Below the pieces are notes generated by a model. That model had not been told where the DNA came from. It searched no databases and was given only the letters and a program-made list of their open reading frames with translations. Positions 1 through 8,363 of a stretch of DNA of 64,000 nucleotides are shown here, piece by piece. Positions within the stretch are counted from its first letter, which is position 1, and every line of letters starts with the position of its first letter. The position numbers were made by a program, and so were the translations under genes. Origin of the DNA: Bradyrhizobium diazoefficiens (GTDB lineage Bacteria; Pseudomonadota; Alphaproteobacteria; Rhizobiales; Xanthobacteraceae); contig NZ_CP067102.1 in the NCBI RefSeq assembly GCF_016616885.1, forward strand, positions 806,001 through 870,000. The letters are read 5' to 3'.

Positions 1-543
1 CAGCGGCACCGACGACGCGTTGACATCGATCGGATGGCTCTTGCTGGTGACCCAGTGCACCCGCTCCGGCCACACCGCGATCGCACCTTTCGCGCCGGCC
101 TCGCGCTTGAACAGCGCAAGGTCGAGCTCGCCGCGTTCGAGGTCGCGGCTGAGGTTCTTGCTCTGGTCGGCACGCACGTCGAGCCGCAGGCTCGGATGCG
201 AGCGCGAGAAGGCGCCCAGCAATTTTGCCAGACGATAGGCGGCAAAATCCTCGGGGATGCCGAGCCGGATCGCGCCGTCGCCATCGGGCTCGCGCAGCAC
301 GTCGCGCGCCTCTTCCGCAAGCGTCAGCAGCCGCCGCGCATAGGACAGCAGCCGCTCGCCGGCCTCGGTCGGGCGCACGTCCTTGCCGTCACGGTGCAGC
401 AGCACCTGGCCAACATCCTCTTCCAGCCGCTTGATCTGCTGGCTGACGGTCGATTGCGTGCGATGGACGCGCTTGCTCGCGCGGGTAAAGCCGCCGGCCT
501 CGACCACCGAGACGAAACTGCGCAGAAGCTCCAGGTCGAGCAT
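1..543 (-). CDS. LysR-family transcriptional regulator (3' end outside window)
   Basis: The reverse strand reads open from an ATG at 541-543 to the window edge, giving 181 residues without a stop. The N-terminus is a textbook LysR winged helix: it starts MLDLELLRSFVSVVEAGGF, followed by a helix-turn-helix with the family-typical TQSTVSQQIKRLEE segment. After about residue 90 the start of the substrate-binding domain follows (IRLGIPEDFA...). LysR proteins are about 300 residues, so roughly 120 C-terminal residues lie outside the window. The gene diverges from the EamA exporter at 642, and LysR proteins often control the divergent neighbour, so control of the exporter is a reasonable inference. 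The effector is unknown. Confidence 0.9.
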   Translation of the reverse strand, partial: MLDLELLRSFVSVVEAGGFTRASKRVHRTQSTVSQQIKRLEEDVGQVLLHRDGKDVRPTEAGERLLSYARRLLTLAEEARDVLREPDGDGAIRLGIPEDFAAYRLAKLLGAFSRSHPSLRLDVRADQSKNLSRDLERGELDLALFKREAGAKGAIAVWPERVHWVTSKSHPIDVNASSVPL

Positions 544-581
544 GCCTGCCTCCATTCGAAAATCCACTGATTGGCAGTTAA

Positions 582-600
582 TCATTTAATTTCCAAATGA
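582..600. promoter_or_regulatory. Candidate LysR operator in the divergent lysR/eamA gap
   Basis: The 98-bp gap between the divergent starts contains TCATTT-N7-AAATGA, a perfect 6-bp inverted repeat that includes the T-N11-A spacing typical of LysR sites. The flanking DNA is AT-rich in an otherwise GC-rich region. Binding by the neighbouring LysR protein is inferred from position and motif only. Confidence 0.4.
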
Positions 601-641
601 CAAGGCCAGTCCCTAGATCGAGGGCTCAGGAGAATGCCCTC

Positions 642-1550
642 ATGTCGCTCGCCGCCTCGATGTCCGTCCCCCGCAGCCGCTTCAACGCGCTGCCCTTTGC
701 CATCGGCCTGTTTTGCCTGCTCTGGAGCTACGCCTTCGTCGCTGGCAAGATCGGCGTCACCCACTGTCCGCCGCTAATCCTGCTCGCCGCGCGCTTTTCG
801 CTCGCCGGCATTTTGATCCTCGGTGCCACCTTGGTCCGCGGCGACTGGTCGTTGTCATGGCGCGATGTCATGATCTTTGCCGTGCTCGGCATCGCCAACA
901 ACGCGCTCTATCTCGGGCTCGGCTACACCGGCCTGCAATCGGTGTCCGCCGGCCTCGGTGGCCTGATCGTCTCGGCCAATCCGGTGTTCACGGCCGCGCT
1001 CGCCGCGTTACTCCTTGGCGAGGGCATGACCTGGCGCAAGGCGAGCGGCCTCCTGCTGGGAATCATCGGCGTCACCCTGATCGTCTGGCACCGTCTCTCG
1101 GTCGGCACCGATAGCCTGCACGGCATCATCTTCACGCTGGCCTCGCTCGCTTCGATCGTCGCCGGCACCATCCTGTTCAAGCTGCTCTCGCCCAGGGGTT
1201 CGCTGTGGATCGGCAACGGCGTGCAGAACCTCGCCGCCGGCATCGTGCTGACGCCGGTCGCGCTGACCTTCGCCGACATTCATGCGATCGATTTCACCCC
1301 AAGCCTGATCGGCGCCTTCGCCTTCCTCGTGCTCGGCGGCTCGATCCTGGCTTACTGGCTCTGGTTTCATCTCCTGAAAGTGTGTGGCGCGACGGCTGCG
1401 AGTGCCTATCATTTCCTGATGCCGCCGCTCGGCATGCTGTTCGCGTATCTCGTGCTCGGCGAACACGTCGAAGCGCGTGACTTGCTGGGGATCATTCCGG
1501 TGGCGCTCGGCATTTACCTGGTGACGCGCCCCGCAAAGCCCGTCGTGTAA
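642..1550 (+). CDS. EamA/DMT-family inner-membrane exporter
   Basis: A 302-residue protein with about ten hydrophobic segments and two similar halves, as in the drug/metabolite transporter (EamA, RhaT-like) superfamily. The first half shows the usual ILLAARFSLAGILIL segment and the second ends in a typical GIIPVALGIYLV helix. I chose the ATG at 642 because AGGAGA lies 8 bases upstream; an in-frame ATG at 597 would add 15 polar residues. The gene diverges from the LysR gene and is followed after 14 bp by an MBL-fold hydrolase, so the two probably form an operon. The substrate (amino acid, metabolite or drug) cannot be told from sequence. Confidence 0.88.
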   Translation: MSLAASMSVPRSRFNALPFAIGLFCLLWSYAFVAGKIGVTHCPPLILLAARFSLAGILILGATLVRGDWSLSWRDVMIFAVLGIANNALYLGLGYTGLQSVSAGLGGLIVSANPVFTAALAALLLGEGMTWRKASGLLLGIIGVTLIVWHRLSVGTDSLHGIIFTLASLASIVAGTILFKLLSPRGSLWIGNGVQNLAAGIVLTPVALTFADIHAIDFTPSLIGAFAFLVLGGSILAYWLWFHLLKVCGATAASAYHFLMPPLGMLFAYLVLGEHVEARDLLGIIPVALGIYLVTRPAKPVV

Positions 1551-1564
1551 GAGGAGTTCCCCTC

Positions 1565-2338
1565 ATGCCTGTTTTCATCACCCTGATCGGCGGCCCCACC
1601 GCGCTGATCGAGATCGACGGCTTTCGCCTGCTCACCGATCCGACCTTCGATGCCCCCGGTGCCTATCAGCTGCCGCATGTGAAGCTCGAGAAGACCATCG
1701 GTCCGGCAGTGAAGGCCGACGCCATCGGTCCGATCGATGCCGTGCTGCTCAGCCATGACCAGCATTCGGACAATCTCGACAATTCCGGTCGCGACTTTGT
1801 ACTGAAAGCGCCGCGCGCGCTGACGACGGAGGCCGGCGCAAAACGCCTCGGCGGCCATGTCGAGGGCCTCGCGCCCTGGGCGACCGCGCATCTGAAGGAC
1901 GATGACGGCAACGCGCTGACGATTACCGCGACGCCCGCGCGTCACGGCCCGGCCGGCATCGAGCCGCTGTCCGGCGATGTCATCGGCTTCGTGGTGCAGT
2001 CGAGCCGCAAGGATACGCGCCCCATCTATATCAGCGGCGACACCACCTGGTTCGACGGCGTTGCCGAAGTCGCGCGCCGCTTCAAATGCGGCGTGGTGCT
2101 GCCCTTCGCCGGCGCCGCGCAGACGCGCGGGCCGTTCCACCTCACCATGGACACCAACGACACCATCGAGACCGCGCGCGCCTTCCCCGATGCGATGATC
2201 GTCCCCGTGCACACCGAAGGCTGGGCGCATTTCCGCCAGAACAGCGAGGATTTGCGCAAGACGTTTGATACGCTGGGCTTCGGGACGCGGCTGCGGCTGC
2301 TGGAGCCCGGTGTGCCGACGGTGATTGAGGCGCCGTAG
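1565..2338 (+). CDS. MBL-fold metallo-hydrolase, UlaG-like
   Basis: This 257-residue protein has the architecture of a small metallo-beta-lactamase-fold hydrolase. It has an N-terminal beta hairpin with LLTDPTF, a metal-site region near residues 63-72, a YISGDTTW strand near residue 157 and a VPVHTEGW segment near residue 217. The first metal motif reads SHDQHSDNLD, not the usual SHxHxDHLD, so one His is replaced by Asn and the spacing is one longer. AGAGGAG precedes the ATG and the EamA exporter ends 14 bp upstream, so the two are probably co-transcribed. The substrate is unknown; the UlaG resemblance is structural only. Confidence 0.85.
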   Translation: MPVFITLIGGPTALIEIDGFRLLTDPTFDAPGAYQLPHVKLEKTIGPAVKADAIGPIDAVLLSHDQHSDNLDNSGRDFVLKAPRALTTEAGAKRLGGHVEGLAPWATAHLKDDDGNALTITATPARHGPAGIEPLSGDVIGFVVQSSRKDTRPIYISGDTTWFDGVAEVARRFKCGVVLPFAGAAQTRGPFHLTMDTNDTIETARAFPDAMIVPVHTEGWAHFRQNSEDLRKTFDTLGFGTRLRLLEPGVPTVIEAP

Positions 2339-2349
2339 CTGCTGCAGCC

Positions 2350-2435
2350 GTCATTGCGAGGAGCTCTTGCGACGAAGCAATCCAGAATCGTTCCGCGGAG
2401 GCAGTCTGGATTGCTTCGCTGCGCTCGCAATGACG
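2350..2435. repeat. Dispersed palindromic repeat (CGTCATTGCGAG...CTCGCAATGACG)
   Basis: The 86-bp segment has perfect 12-bp terminal inverted repeats (CGTCATTGCGAG and its complement) and inner complementary arms around GAAGCAATCCAGA and TCTGGATTGCTTC. It sits between convergent genes (MBL hydrolase and the TIGR02186 gene). The form matches REP/RPE-like palindromes common in Bradyrhizobium intergenic DNA. As RNA it would fold into a long stem and may act as a terminator for both neighbours. Confidence 0.75.
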
Positions 2436-2445
2436 GAGTACGCGG

Positions 2446-3216
2446 CTAGTCCTTCCGAAACACGATCGACGCCATCCATCCCGTCATCAGCGCCATCACC
2501 GCGGTGACGAGGCCGTACACCAGCCCGTTCTGCCGCGCGTTCGTCGCGACGAACTGCTCGAAGCCGACCTTGACGATCTCGAACGCGGTCTCGGTCTTGC
2601 CGATGAAGGCGCCATTCGCGAACAATTTGATCTCGACCTCATAGGTGCCGATCGGCACCTCCGCCGGCAGCGGGATGCCGGTGCGGAACAGCGTCGCCGT
2701 CAGGAATGTCACCGCGCTCGCATCCTCGCGATAGAGCCCGCGCTCGGTGCGCAGGCGAATGAAGGCGGAGCGGAACGCGTCGTTCGGCACCACGTCGGCG
2801 TAATCGCCGCCGACGCGTTGGGTCAACAGCACGTTGTTGAGCCCGATCTGCTGCCGCCGTGCAATCTCGGGCGAGGTGATGCGGTCGAACGGGCGATTGG
2901 CGAACAGCGCCAGATAGCTCGGCACCTGCAGGAACTGCCGGTAGTCGGTGTTGATCCAGATGCCGAATTTGCGTTCCTTGCGCCGCGTCACCATATCGGC
3001 GCGCGGGCCCATCACGGTGACCACGAGGTCGTAAGCCGTGCGCTCGGCGGGCGTGGTCGCGTCCTTCTCCACCGAGCCGAACAGCACCAACTCCTCGCCG
3101 GAATAGTTCGGCGTCACCGTGACGCGATGGTTGGAGACCGACACGATCAACCGCTCCGCCCGCGCGGACGCACCGAATAGCAGGACGAGGAGAGCCGCAA
3201 CAAGCGCGCGTATCAT
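2446..3216 (-). CDS. TIGR02186-family membrane-anchored protein
   Basis: A 256-residue protein with a signal peptide (MIRALVAALLVLLFGASARA, cleavage near residue 20), a beta-rich extracytoplasmic body and one C-terminal transmembrane helix (about 229-250) ending in FRKD. This is the layout of the alphaproteobacterial TIGR02186 family (Alph_Pro_TM), whose function is unknown. The start ATG overlaps the stop of the upstream TauE/SafE permease by four bases (ATGA), so the two are translationally coupled. The pairing suggests a periplasmic partner for sulfur-compound export; that role is inference. Confidence 0.85.
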   Translation of the reverse strand: MIRALVAALLVLLFGASARAERLIVSVSNHRVTVTPNYSGEELVLFGSVEKDATTPAERTAYDLVVTVMGPRADMVTRRKERKFGIWINTDYRQFLQVPSYLALFANRPFDRITSPEIARRQQIGLNNVLLTQRVGGDYADVVPNDAFRSAFIRLRTERGLYREDASAVTFLTATLFRTGIPLPAEVPIGTYEVEIKLFANGAFIGKTETAFEIVKVGFEQFVATNARQNGLVYGLVTAVMALMTGWMASIVFRKD

Positions 3217-4130
3217 CCGCTCACTCCGAGCTCACGGATGGTGAAGAGGTCTTCGGGACGGATCACCAGCTCGACCGCGAAGCGAACGCCGACCGAAAGG
3301 ATCAGCAAGCCCAGCAGCAGCCGCAGCTGCTCGCCGCGGATCTTCTGGCCGGCACGGGCGCCGAATTGCGCACCGGTGACGCCGCCAACCATCAGGATCA
3401 GCGCCAGCACGGCGTCGACGAGGTGATTGGTCACTGCATGCAGCATGGTCGCGAACAACATGGTGACCAGCGTCAGCACCATCGAGGTCCCGATCACCGT
3501 CGAGGTCGGCACCCTCAGGATGTAAATCATGATCGGCACCAGGATGAAGCCGCCGCCGATGCCCATGACCGCGCCGATGAAGCCGATCATGATGCCGATG
3601 ACGACCACCGGGATGACTGACAGATAGATCTTCGAGCGCTTGAACCGCATTTTCAGCGGCAGGCCGTGAATCCAGTTGTGCATGCGCCGTGGCGGCACGG
3701 CGCCGCGCCGGGTCCGCATCAGTGCGCGCAGGCCCTCGGAGAACATCAGGCTGCCGACCGTGGTGAGCAACACCACGTAAGAGAGCGCGATCATCAGATC
3801 GAGTTGGCCGAGCGCACGGAGCTGCGTGAAAGTCCACACGCCCAGCGACGTTCCGGTCACGCCGCCGCACAACAACACGCTCGCCAGTGTCGGATCGATC
3901 GCGCGCCGTCGCCAATAGGTGAGGGCGCCGGAAAACGACGAGGCCGCGATATGGCTCGCGACAGAGGCAACCGCGACCGCCGGCGTGATGCCGATGAAGA
4001 TCAACAGCGGCGTCATCAGGAAGCCGCCGCCGATCCCGAACATGCCGGAGACGAAGCCGACGGCCGCGCCCATCGCCAGCACCAGGAACACGTTGACCGG
4101 AAGATCGGCGATCGGAAGGTAGAGCTGCAT
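3213..4130 (-). CDS. TauE/SafE-family permease (sulfite/sulfonate exporter type)
   Basis: This 305-residue polytopic protein carries the duplicated glycine-rich signature of TauE/SafE transporters: GFVSGMFGIGGGFLMTPLL near residue 26 and GFIGAVMGIGGGFILVPIM about 150 residues later. About eight transmembrane helices are visible. I chose the ATG at 4128-4130 (MQLYLPIADL), which places the first helix near the N-terminus; an upstream in-frame start at 4208 would add 26 charged residues. Family members move sulfite, sulfoacetate or similar anions across the inner membrane. It is coupled to the downstream TIGR02186 gene by a 4-base overlap. Confidence 0.88.
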   Translation of the reverse strand: MQLYLPIADLPVNVFLVLAMGAAVGFVSGMFGIGGGFLMTPLLIFIGITPAVAVASVASHIAASSFSGALTYWRRRAIDPTLASVLLCGGVTGTSLGVWTFTQLRALGQLDLMIALSYVVLLTTVGSLMFSEGLRALMRTRRGAVPPRRMHNWIHGLPLKMRFKRSKIYLSVIPVVVIGIMIGFIGAVMGIGGGFILVPIMIYILRVPTSTVIGTSMVLTLVTMLFATMLHAVTNHLVDAVLALILMVGGVTGAQFGARAGQKIRGEQLRLLLGLLILSVGVRFAVELVIRPEDLFTIRELGVSG

Positions 4131-4297
4131 CGGACCCACGCTCCGGCGAGACGGATCGATTTCGCGGAATGCTCGCAGGAGGCGCAGAACGATTGCCGCG
4201 TCCTTCAATAGCGGAATTTGGTGCGGGGCGGATCAGGAAATTTGGGCGTGGTGAATGAACGTGACGAGGGTGGTCGAGGCGCGCTAGCTCTCCAACG

Positions 4298-4419
4298 TCG
4301 TCCTGGCGAAAAGCCAGGACCCATTATCCCGACTGCTTGTTATCGCGGCAAGCTTTGGCCACAGCGTCCTTCAACAACGAGTGCTTGTGGTAATGGGTCC
4401 TGGCTTTCGCCAGGACGAC
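4298..4419. repeat. Dispersed palindromic repeat, copy A (GTCCTGGC... family)
   Basis: A 122-bp element bounded by GTCCTGGCGAA-AAGCCAGGAC on the left and GTCCTGGCTTTCGCCAGGAC on the right, each itself a small palindrome. A second copy lies at 55838-55958 with the same ends, the same internal TGGCCACAGC and CAACAAC words and the same GGTAATGGGTCCTGG right arm. The middle has diverged. Both copies are intergenic. I recognise the type as a common Bradyrhizobium palindromic repeat; copy number outside the window is not visible. Confidence 0.8.
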
Positions 4420-4458
4420 TCGGAGAGATTTGCCGTCAGAGCCTGCTGAGCGACCGCT

Positions 4459-7400
4459 CTAATGCGCCGCCGACGCCGACTTCTTCGTCGCAACCGGCTT
4501 CGGTGCGGGCTTGACGGTCGCCTGCGGTGCGCTGTCCCAGCCGCCGGCGGGGGCCTGGACGTTGACGGCGTCGTCGGGCTGCGGCTCGGCGCTGAAGGTC
4601 TGGATCGCGAGCTTGGCGGCGGCGAGCGATTGCGGATCGAGACGCTTGGCGACGTCGTCGCGCTTGGTCGCGGCGTCCGCGTCGCCCTGTCCGGCCGCGA
4701 GGGTGAACCATTTGTAGGATTCGGCGAGGTTCTGTTCGACGCCGATGCCGCGGGCATAGAGGATGCCGAGATTGAACTGGCTGTCGGCGACGCCGCGATC
4801 GGCCGCCTTTCGGAACCACTGTGCCGCGCTCTTGTAGTTAGCGCCGCGTCCGCCGCCGTCGGCGTCGAGCACCGCAAGATTGTGCATCGCCTTGGCGTTG
4901 CCGCGCTCGGCGGCCTGCGTGTAGTAGCGGCGGGCGATGTCGGCGTCCTTCTTCACGCCGAGGCCCTTTTCGTAGAGCGTGCCGAGGCGGAAGGTCGCGG
5001 GCACTACGCCGGCCTGCGCCGCGCGGTCGTACCACTTTGCCGCTTCGTCGTAATTGGCAGCCACGCCCTTGCCTTCGGCAAAGCGCACGCCGATCTCGTA
5101 GGCCGCGGTCGCATCGCCCCTCATCGCGGCGGTGCGCAAGCCCGGACCGCCGATGCCGTCAGGCAGTTTCTCGCTCGGCGGCACCTGGACCATGCCGAGT
5201 CGTGCGCGGCTCGTGCCCGTCAGCGCACCGGTCACGTCGCTGGAGGCCGCGGGCGGCGCGGGCGCAATTTCGACCGACGCCGTGTTGCCGGAGCTCGTCG
5301 CGGGCGCCGGTGCGGCATTGTTCAGCGACTGCTTGCCGATCGGCGTCGGCGAGGTCATCGACGGCGTGACCTGCTCGGGCGCGGCGGGCTTGTTCTCGAC
5401 CGGCGGCGGCGCCAGCGGTGTGGGCTGGCTCGACGTATTTTCCATCGCCTGCGGCGCCGGCGGTGCGCTGCCGCCATCGAGCAGGTTCATGGCCATCTTG
5501 AAGGTGCCGAGCACGATCACGACCACGCTCGCGCCGACCAGCAACGAGCGGATCTTCGAGGTGATGGTCGAGGCGGCTTGCTGCCCCTGTGCCTGGCCCT
5601 TGTCCTTGGTGCGGGCCGCGAGCGCGGCCTTGACGCCGCGGGCGGGCTTCTCCGGCGGTTGCGCGGCGGCCGCTTGCGCGGCACGGCGCGCGGCCGCGAT
5701 GAAGCTCGACGACGACACCGGCTCCTTCGGAGCGGCGGGGATTTCGCTGATCGCGCTTTCGGACGCGGCAATGCGCTCCGACGGCGTGGCGGGGCGGCCG
5801 TTCGGACGCGTGCCGGGCTCGAGCGGGTGATCCGGCGGCAGTTCGGGCGCGATCGCGGCGCGGGCGGGCGCCGTGTGCGGCTCGAGAATCTCGCTGATCG
5901 CACGCGGCGGAACCGGCGCCGTTGGCACCGGGGGCGGCGCTGCGGGCGCGGCAGCATGAAATTCGCGCGGCGCGGCCACGAAGGCGGAGTGCGCCGACTG
6001 TTGCGCGGCGGCCGGATTCGGCAGCTCGGGCTTCGGGTCGTATTTCGGTTGCTGAGGCGGCGGCGGCCGTTGCTCGCGCGCCATCGGCGCCGGCTCGACC
6101 GGCGGCATGGGTGCAGCCATCGGCATCGGCGCAGGGGCCGGCGGAGCGGTACGCACGGCGCGCAGATCGCCCTCGATCATGGAGAGACGATCGACGACAT
6201 GGCCGAGCGTGTTGTGCACGGCCTCCAGCGAATCCTGCGTGCTGCGGTTGGTCTCGGCCTGGCTGTACCGGATGTCGGACAGCTCGCGCTTGACCAGATC
6301 GACCATTCCGGAATCGGGAGATGGCGCCGAGCTCCGGCTCTCGGCGAGCGCGGAATAGGTCGCCTGCTGGCGCTCCAGATGCCGCAGGATGTCGTGCAGC
6401 CCGTCCTCGACGCGGCTGAAATTGCCACCGCGCGAATCGGAGGCGGCTTCGATCCGCTCCAAGAGATAGGAGACCCGCTGCTCGAGATGCGCAAAGGTCG
6501 AGGCCGAATCGTTGCCGACCTGCATGCGATCGAAACGGTCGGACAGCGCGCGGATTGCGCTTTCCAGATGTTCGGTGCTCTCGGCCGGTTGCGGCCGCTC
6601 GCGCGTTTCCAGCGCAGCGGTGAGCGCGGCGATGCGCTGCTCCAGCACGGCGAAGCTGTCGCCGCGGTCTGTCGAGCGGTTGACCTGGTCGACCTTGGAC
6701 GACAGCAGCTGCACGTCCTCGGAGAGCCGTGCCAGCGCTTCGTTGGAGGCGACGTTCGAGACGATGCCCCGCAATGCCGAGATCGCGCCTTCGAGCTGGC
6801 GCACGGTCGAGGGGTCGTCATTGGCGCGCAGGATCAGATCGAGCTTGGCGCCGAGATTGCGGATCGCCTCGTCATAGCCGGCGAGCTGCTCGGCCGGCGT
6901 CAGCGTGCGCAGCACCTGCTTGATGTCGGCCAGCGCGCGCTCGATGCCTGAGAGCACCTGGCCGTCGGTGCCATTGGAGCGGGTCTCGTCGATGCGACGG
7001 TGCAGCGAGCGGATCTCGTTCTCGATCGACTCGATCGCGCGGCGCGGCATCGCCTCGGTGATGGCGTTGCGGATCTCGGCGAGCTCGGCGCGGAAGCCGT
7101 TGATCGCCTGCTCGGTATGGTCAGGACGCTGGAGCGACTCGATCTGGCTCGTGATCTTGAGCAGATGGCGTTCGAGCGACGAGAAATCCGGCCCCGGCTG
7201 CGGTGGCGGCGCGGCGTAGGCAGGCGCGGGCGGCGCCATCGGGGGAGCATAGGGAGCTGCCGAGGGCGCGATCGACGGCGCGGCGCGCGGCGGCACCTGC
7301 CGCGGTGCGAATCCGTCGAGCTCGCTCTGACGTGCGGTGATCTCGGCGACGGCAACGTCGAACGACGCGGGGCTCAGGGGAGGCGAGTTGCGATAGACTT

Positions 7401-7911
7401 GCGCGGCCGCACGCTCGACCGCATCGGCCTGGCGCTGGCGCGTCTCGACCGGCGCGGGGCGCTGTGCCTGCGGCTGCTGCGGTGCTTGAGGTTGCTGGGG
7501 CCGCGAGATCTGCGACAGGCGGGCATCGAGCCGCGAGATCGCGTCGTTGAGCTGGCGGGCAACGCCCTGCTCGCGCGAGACGTCCCTTTCACGAGAAGCG
7601 TCTTGGCGCGGTGCGGCGGGCTTTGAAATCCGCTCGATTTGCTGGGTGATCGCGTCGAGCCGCTGATGGATGTCGGCGACCTCGCGACTTTCCTGACTTA
7701 GTCCCTGACTCGGCATTTGCGGAGCGCGCGGATCGGGACGCAACTCCTGACGTTGTTCGTAAGATCCGCGAAAGTTCGGCGGGGCAGTCTCGCCGAGCGT
7801 GGAGTTCAGCCAATCGTTGAGTGACATGCCGGCGCGACGCGCAGCAGCTTCGGCCCGCTCCCTGACGGATGGATCGATACCGTCAACACTCCACGATACG
7901 CGCGAATTCAT
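4459..7911 (-). CDS. PodJ-like polar localization factor with C-terminal Sel1 repeats
   Basis: A long protein (1150 residues from the ATG at 7909-7911). The N-terminus (VSWSVDGIDPSVRERAEAAARR...LNDWLN) is the conserved opening of PodJ/localization-factor proteins. Residues about 60-600 are Gln/Ala/Arg-rich predicted coiled coil, then a Pro/Ala-rich linker, one transmembrane helix (SLLVGASVVVIVLGTFKMAM, about residue 800), another Pro-rich stretch, and about four Sel1-type repeats (for example AAKWYDRAAQAGVVPATFRLG) before a disordered tail. This matches the PodJ plan of cytoplasmic coiled coil, single membrane pass and periplasmic repeats. PodJ organises polar assembly in Caulobacter; that role here is by family. 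A start at 7980 is possible but adds a low-complexity leader. Confidence 0.8.
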   Translation of the reverse strand: MNSRVSWSVDGIDPSVRERAEAAARRAGMSLNDWLNSTLGETAPPNFRGSYEQRQELRPDPRAPQMPSQGLSQESREVADIHQRLDAITQQIERISKPAAPRQDASRERDVSREQGVARQLNDAISRLDARLSQISRPQQPQAPQQPQAQRPAPVETRQRQADAVERAAAQVYRNSPPLSPASFDVAVAEITARQSELDGFAPRQVPPRAAPSIAPSAAPYAPPMAPPAPAYAAPPPQPGPDFSSLERHLLKITSQIESLQRPDHTEQAINGFRAELAEIRNAITEAMPRRAIESIENEIRSLHRRIDETRSNGTDGQVLSGIERALADIKQVLRTLTPAEQLAGYDEAIRNLGAKLDLILRANDDPSTVRQLEGAISALRGIVSNVASNEALARLSEDVQLLSSKVDQVNRSTDRGDSFAVLEQRIAALTAALETRERPQPAESTEHLESAIRALSDRFDRMQVGNDSASTFAHLEQRVSYLLERIEAASDSRGGNFSRVEDGLHDILRHLERQQATYSALAESRSSAPSPDSGMVDLVKRELSDIRYSQAETNRSTQDSLEAVHNTLGHVVDRLSMIEGDLRAVRTAPPAPAPMPMAAPMPPVEPAPMAREQRPPPPQQPKYDPKPELPNPAAAQQSAHSAFVAAPREFHAAAPAAPPPVPTAPVPPRAISEILEPHTAPARAAIAPELPPDHPLEPGTRPNGRPATPSERIAASESAISEIPAAPKEPVSSSSFIAAARRAAQAAAAQPPEKPARGVKAALAARTKDKGQAQGQQAASTITSKIRSLLVGASVVVIVLGTFKMAMNLLDGGSAPPAPQAMENTSSQPTPLAPPPVENKPAAPEQVTPSMTSPTPIGKQSLNNAAPAPATSSGNTASVEIAPAPPAASSDVTGALTGTSRARLGMVQVPPSEKLPDGIGGPGLRTAAMRGDATAAYEIGVRFAEGKGVAANYDEAAKWYDRAAQAGVVPATFRLGTLYEKGLGVKKDADIARRYYTQAAERGNAKAMHNLAVLDADGGGRGANYKSAAQWFRKAADRGVADSQFNLGILYARGIGVEQNLAESYKWFTLAAGQGDADAATKRDDVAKRLDPQSLAAAKLAIQTFSAEPQPDDAVNVQAPAGGWDSAPQATVKPAPKPVATKKSASAAH

Positions 7912-8133
7912 GACTCTGTCCGGTTCCGACTCCGGCGCCCCACCCGGCGCCTCCAGTCTCCCCACGCGTGCCGGTTGCAAGACAATCGAATTCGGCGCGG
8001 GTCGTCTGCCTCGAAATCCGACTTTTTCCTGTTACGGTAAATAACGGGTTAAGGAATGCGGCGCCGGTGTCTTAAAGTTGGGCGGCGGGAACCGGGGGCG
8101 TGTTCATTGGATCGAAGAGCCCGCCCGAACCGG

Positions 8134-8253
8134 TGTCATGCTCCGCGAAGGCGGGGCATCCAGTACGCCGCGGCTTCTCGATTCTAGCCGCGCAACCTCT
8201 GGAATACTGGATCGCCCGCTCCAGTGCGCAGGTGCGCACAAGGCGGGCGATGA
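8134..8253. repeat. Imperfect dispersed palindromic repeat upstream of the porin-like gene
   Basis: The gap 7912-8363 between the divergent podJ-like and porin-like genes contains an imperfect inverted repeat. GGCATCCAGTA (from about 8155) is mirrored by TACTGGAT (from 8205), with GGCGGGC words at the outer flanks. The form is that of the short intergenic palindromes found elsewhere in this window. An open frame runs from 8100 into the porin gene, but its residues are repeat-derived and the signal peptide begins only at 8364, so I do not count this as coding. Confidence 0.5.
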
Positions 8254-8363
8254 AAGCGGAATGCGCCCCCGCCGACGAAAAATTTCGCGGCAGGCCCGCC
8301 CGACCCGTCTCAGGGATAGAGAGCGCCGCGGTCGGTGCTCTGCCTGAGCAGATTGTTGCCGAC

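Noticed and set aside
4462..6951. An 829-residue forward frame opposite the PodJ-like gene
   Set aside because: The Arg/Gly/Ala composition is an antisense shadow of the coiled-coil and Pro/Ala-rich region of the reverse-strand gene.
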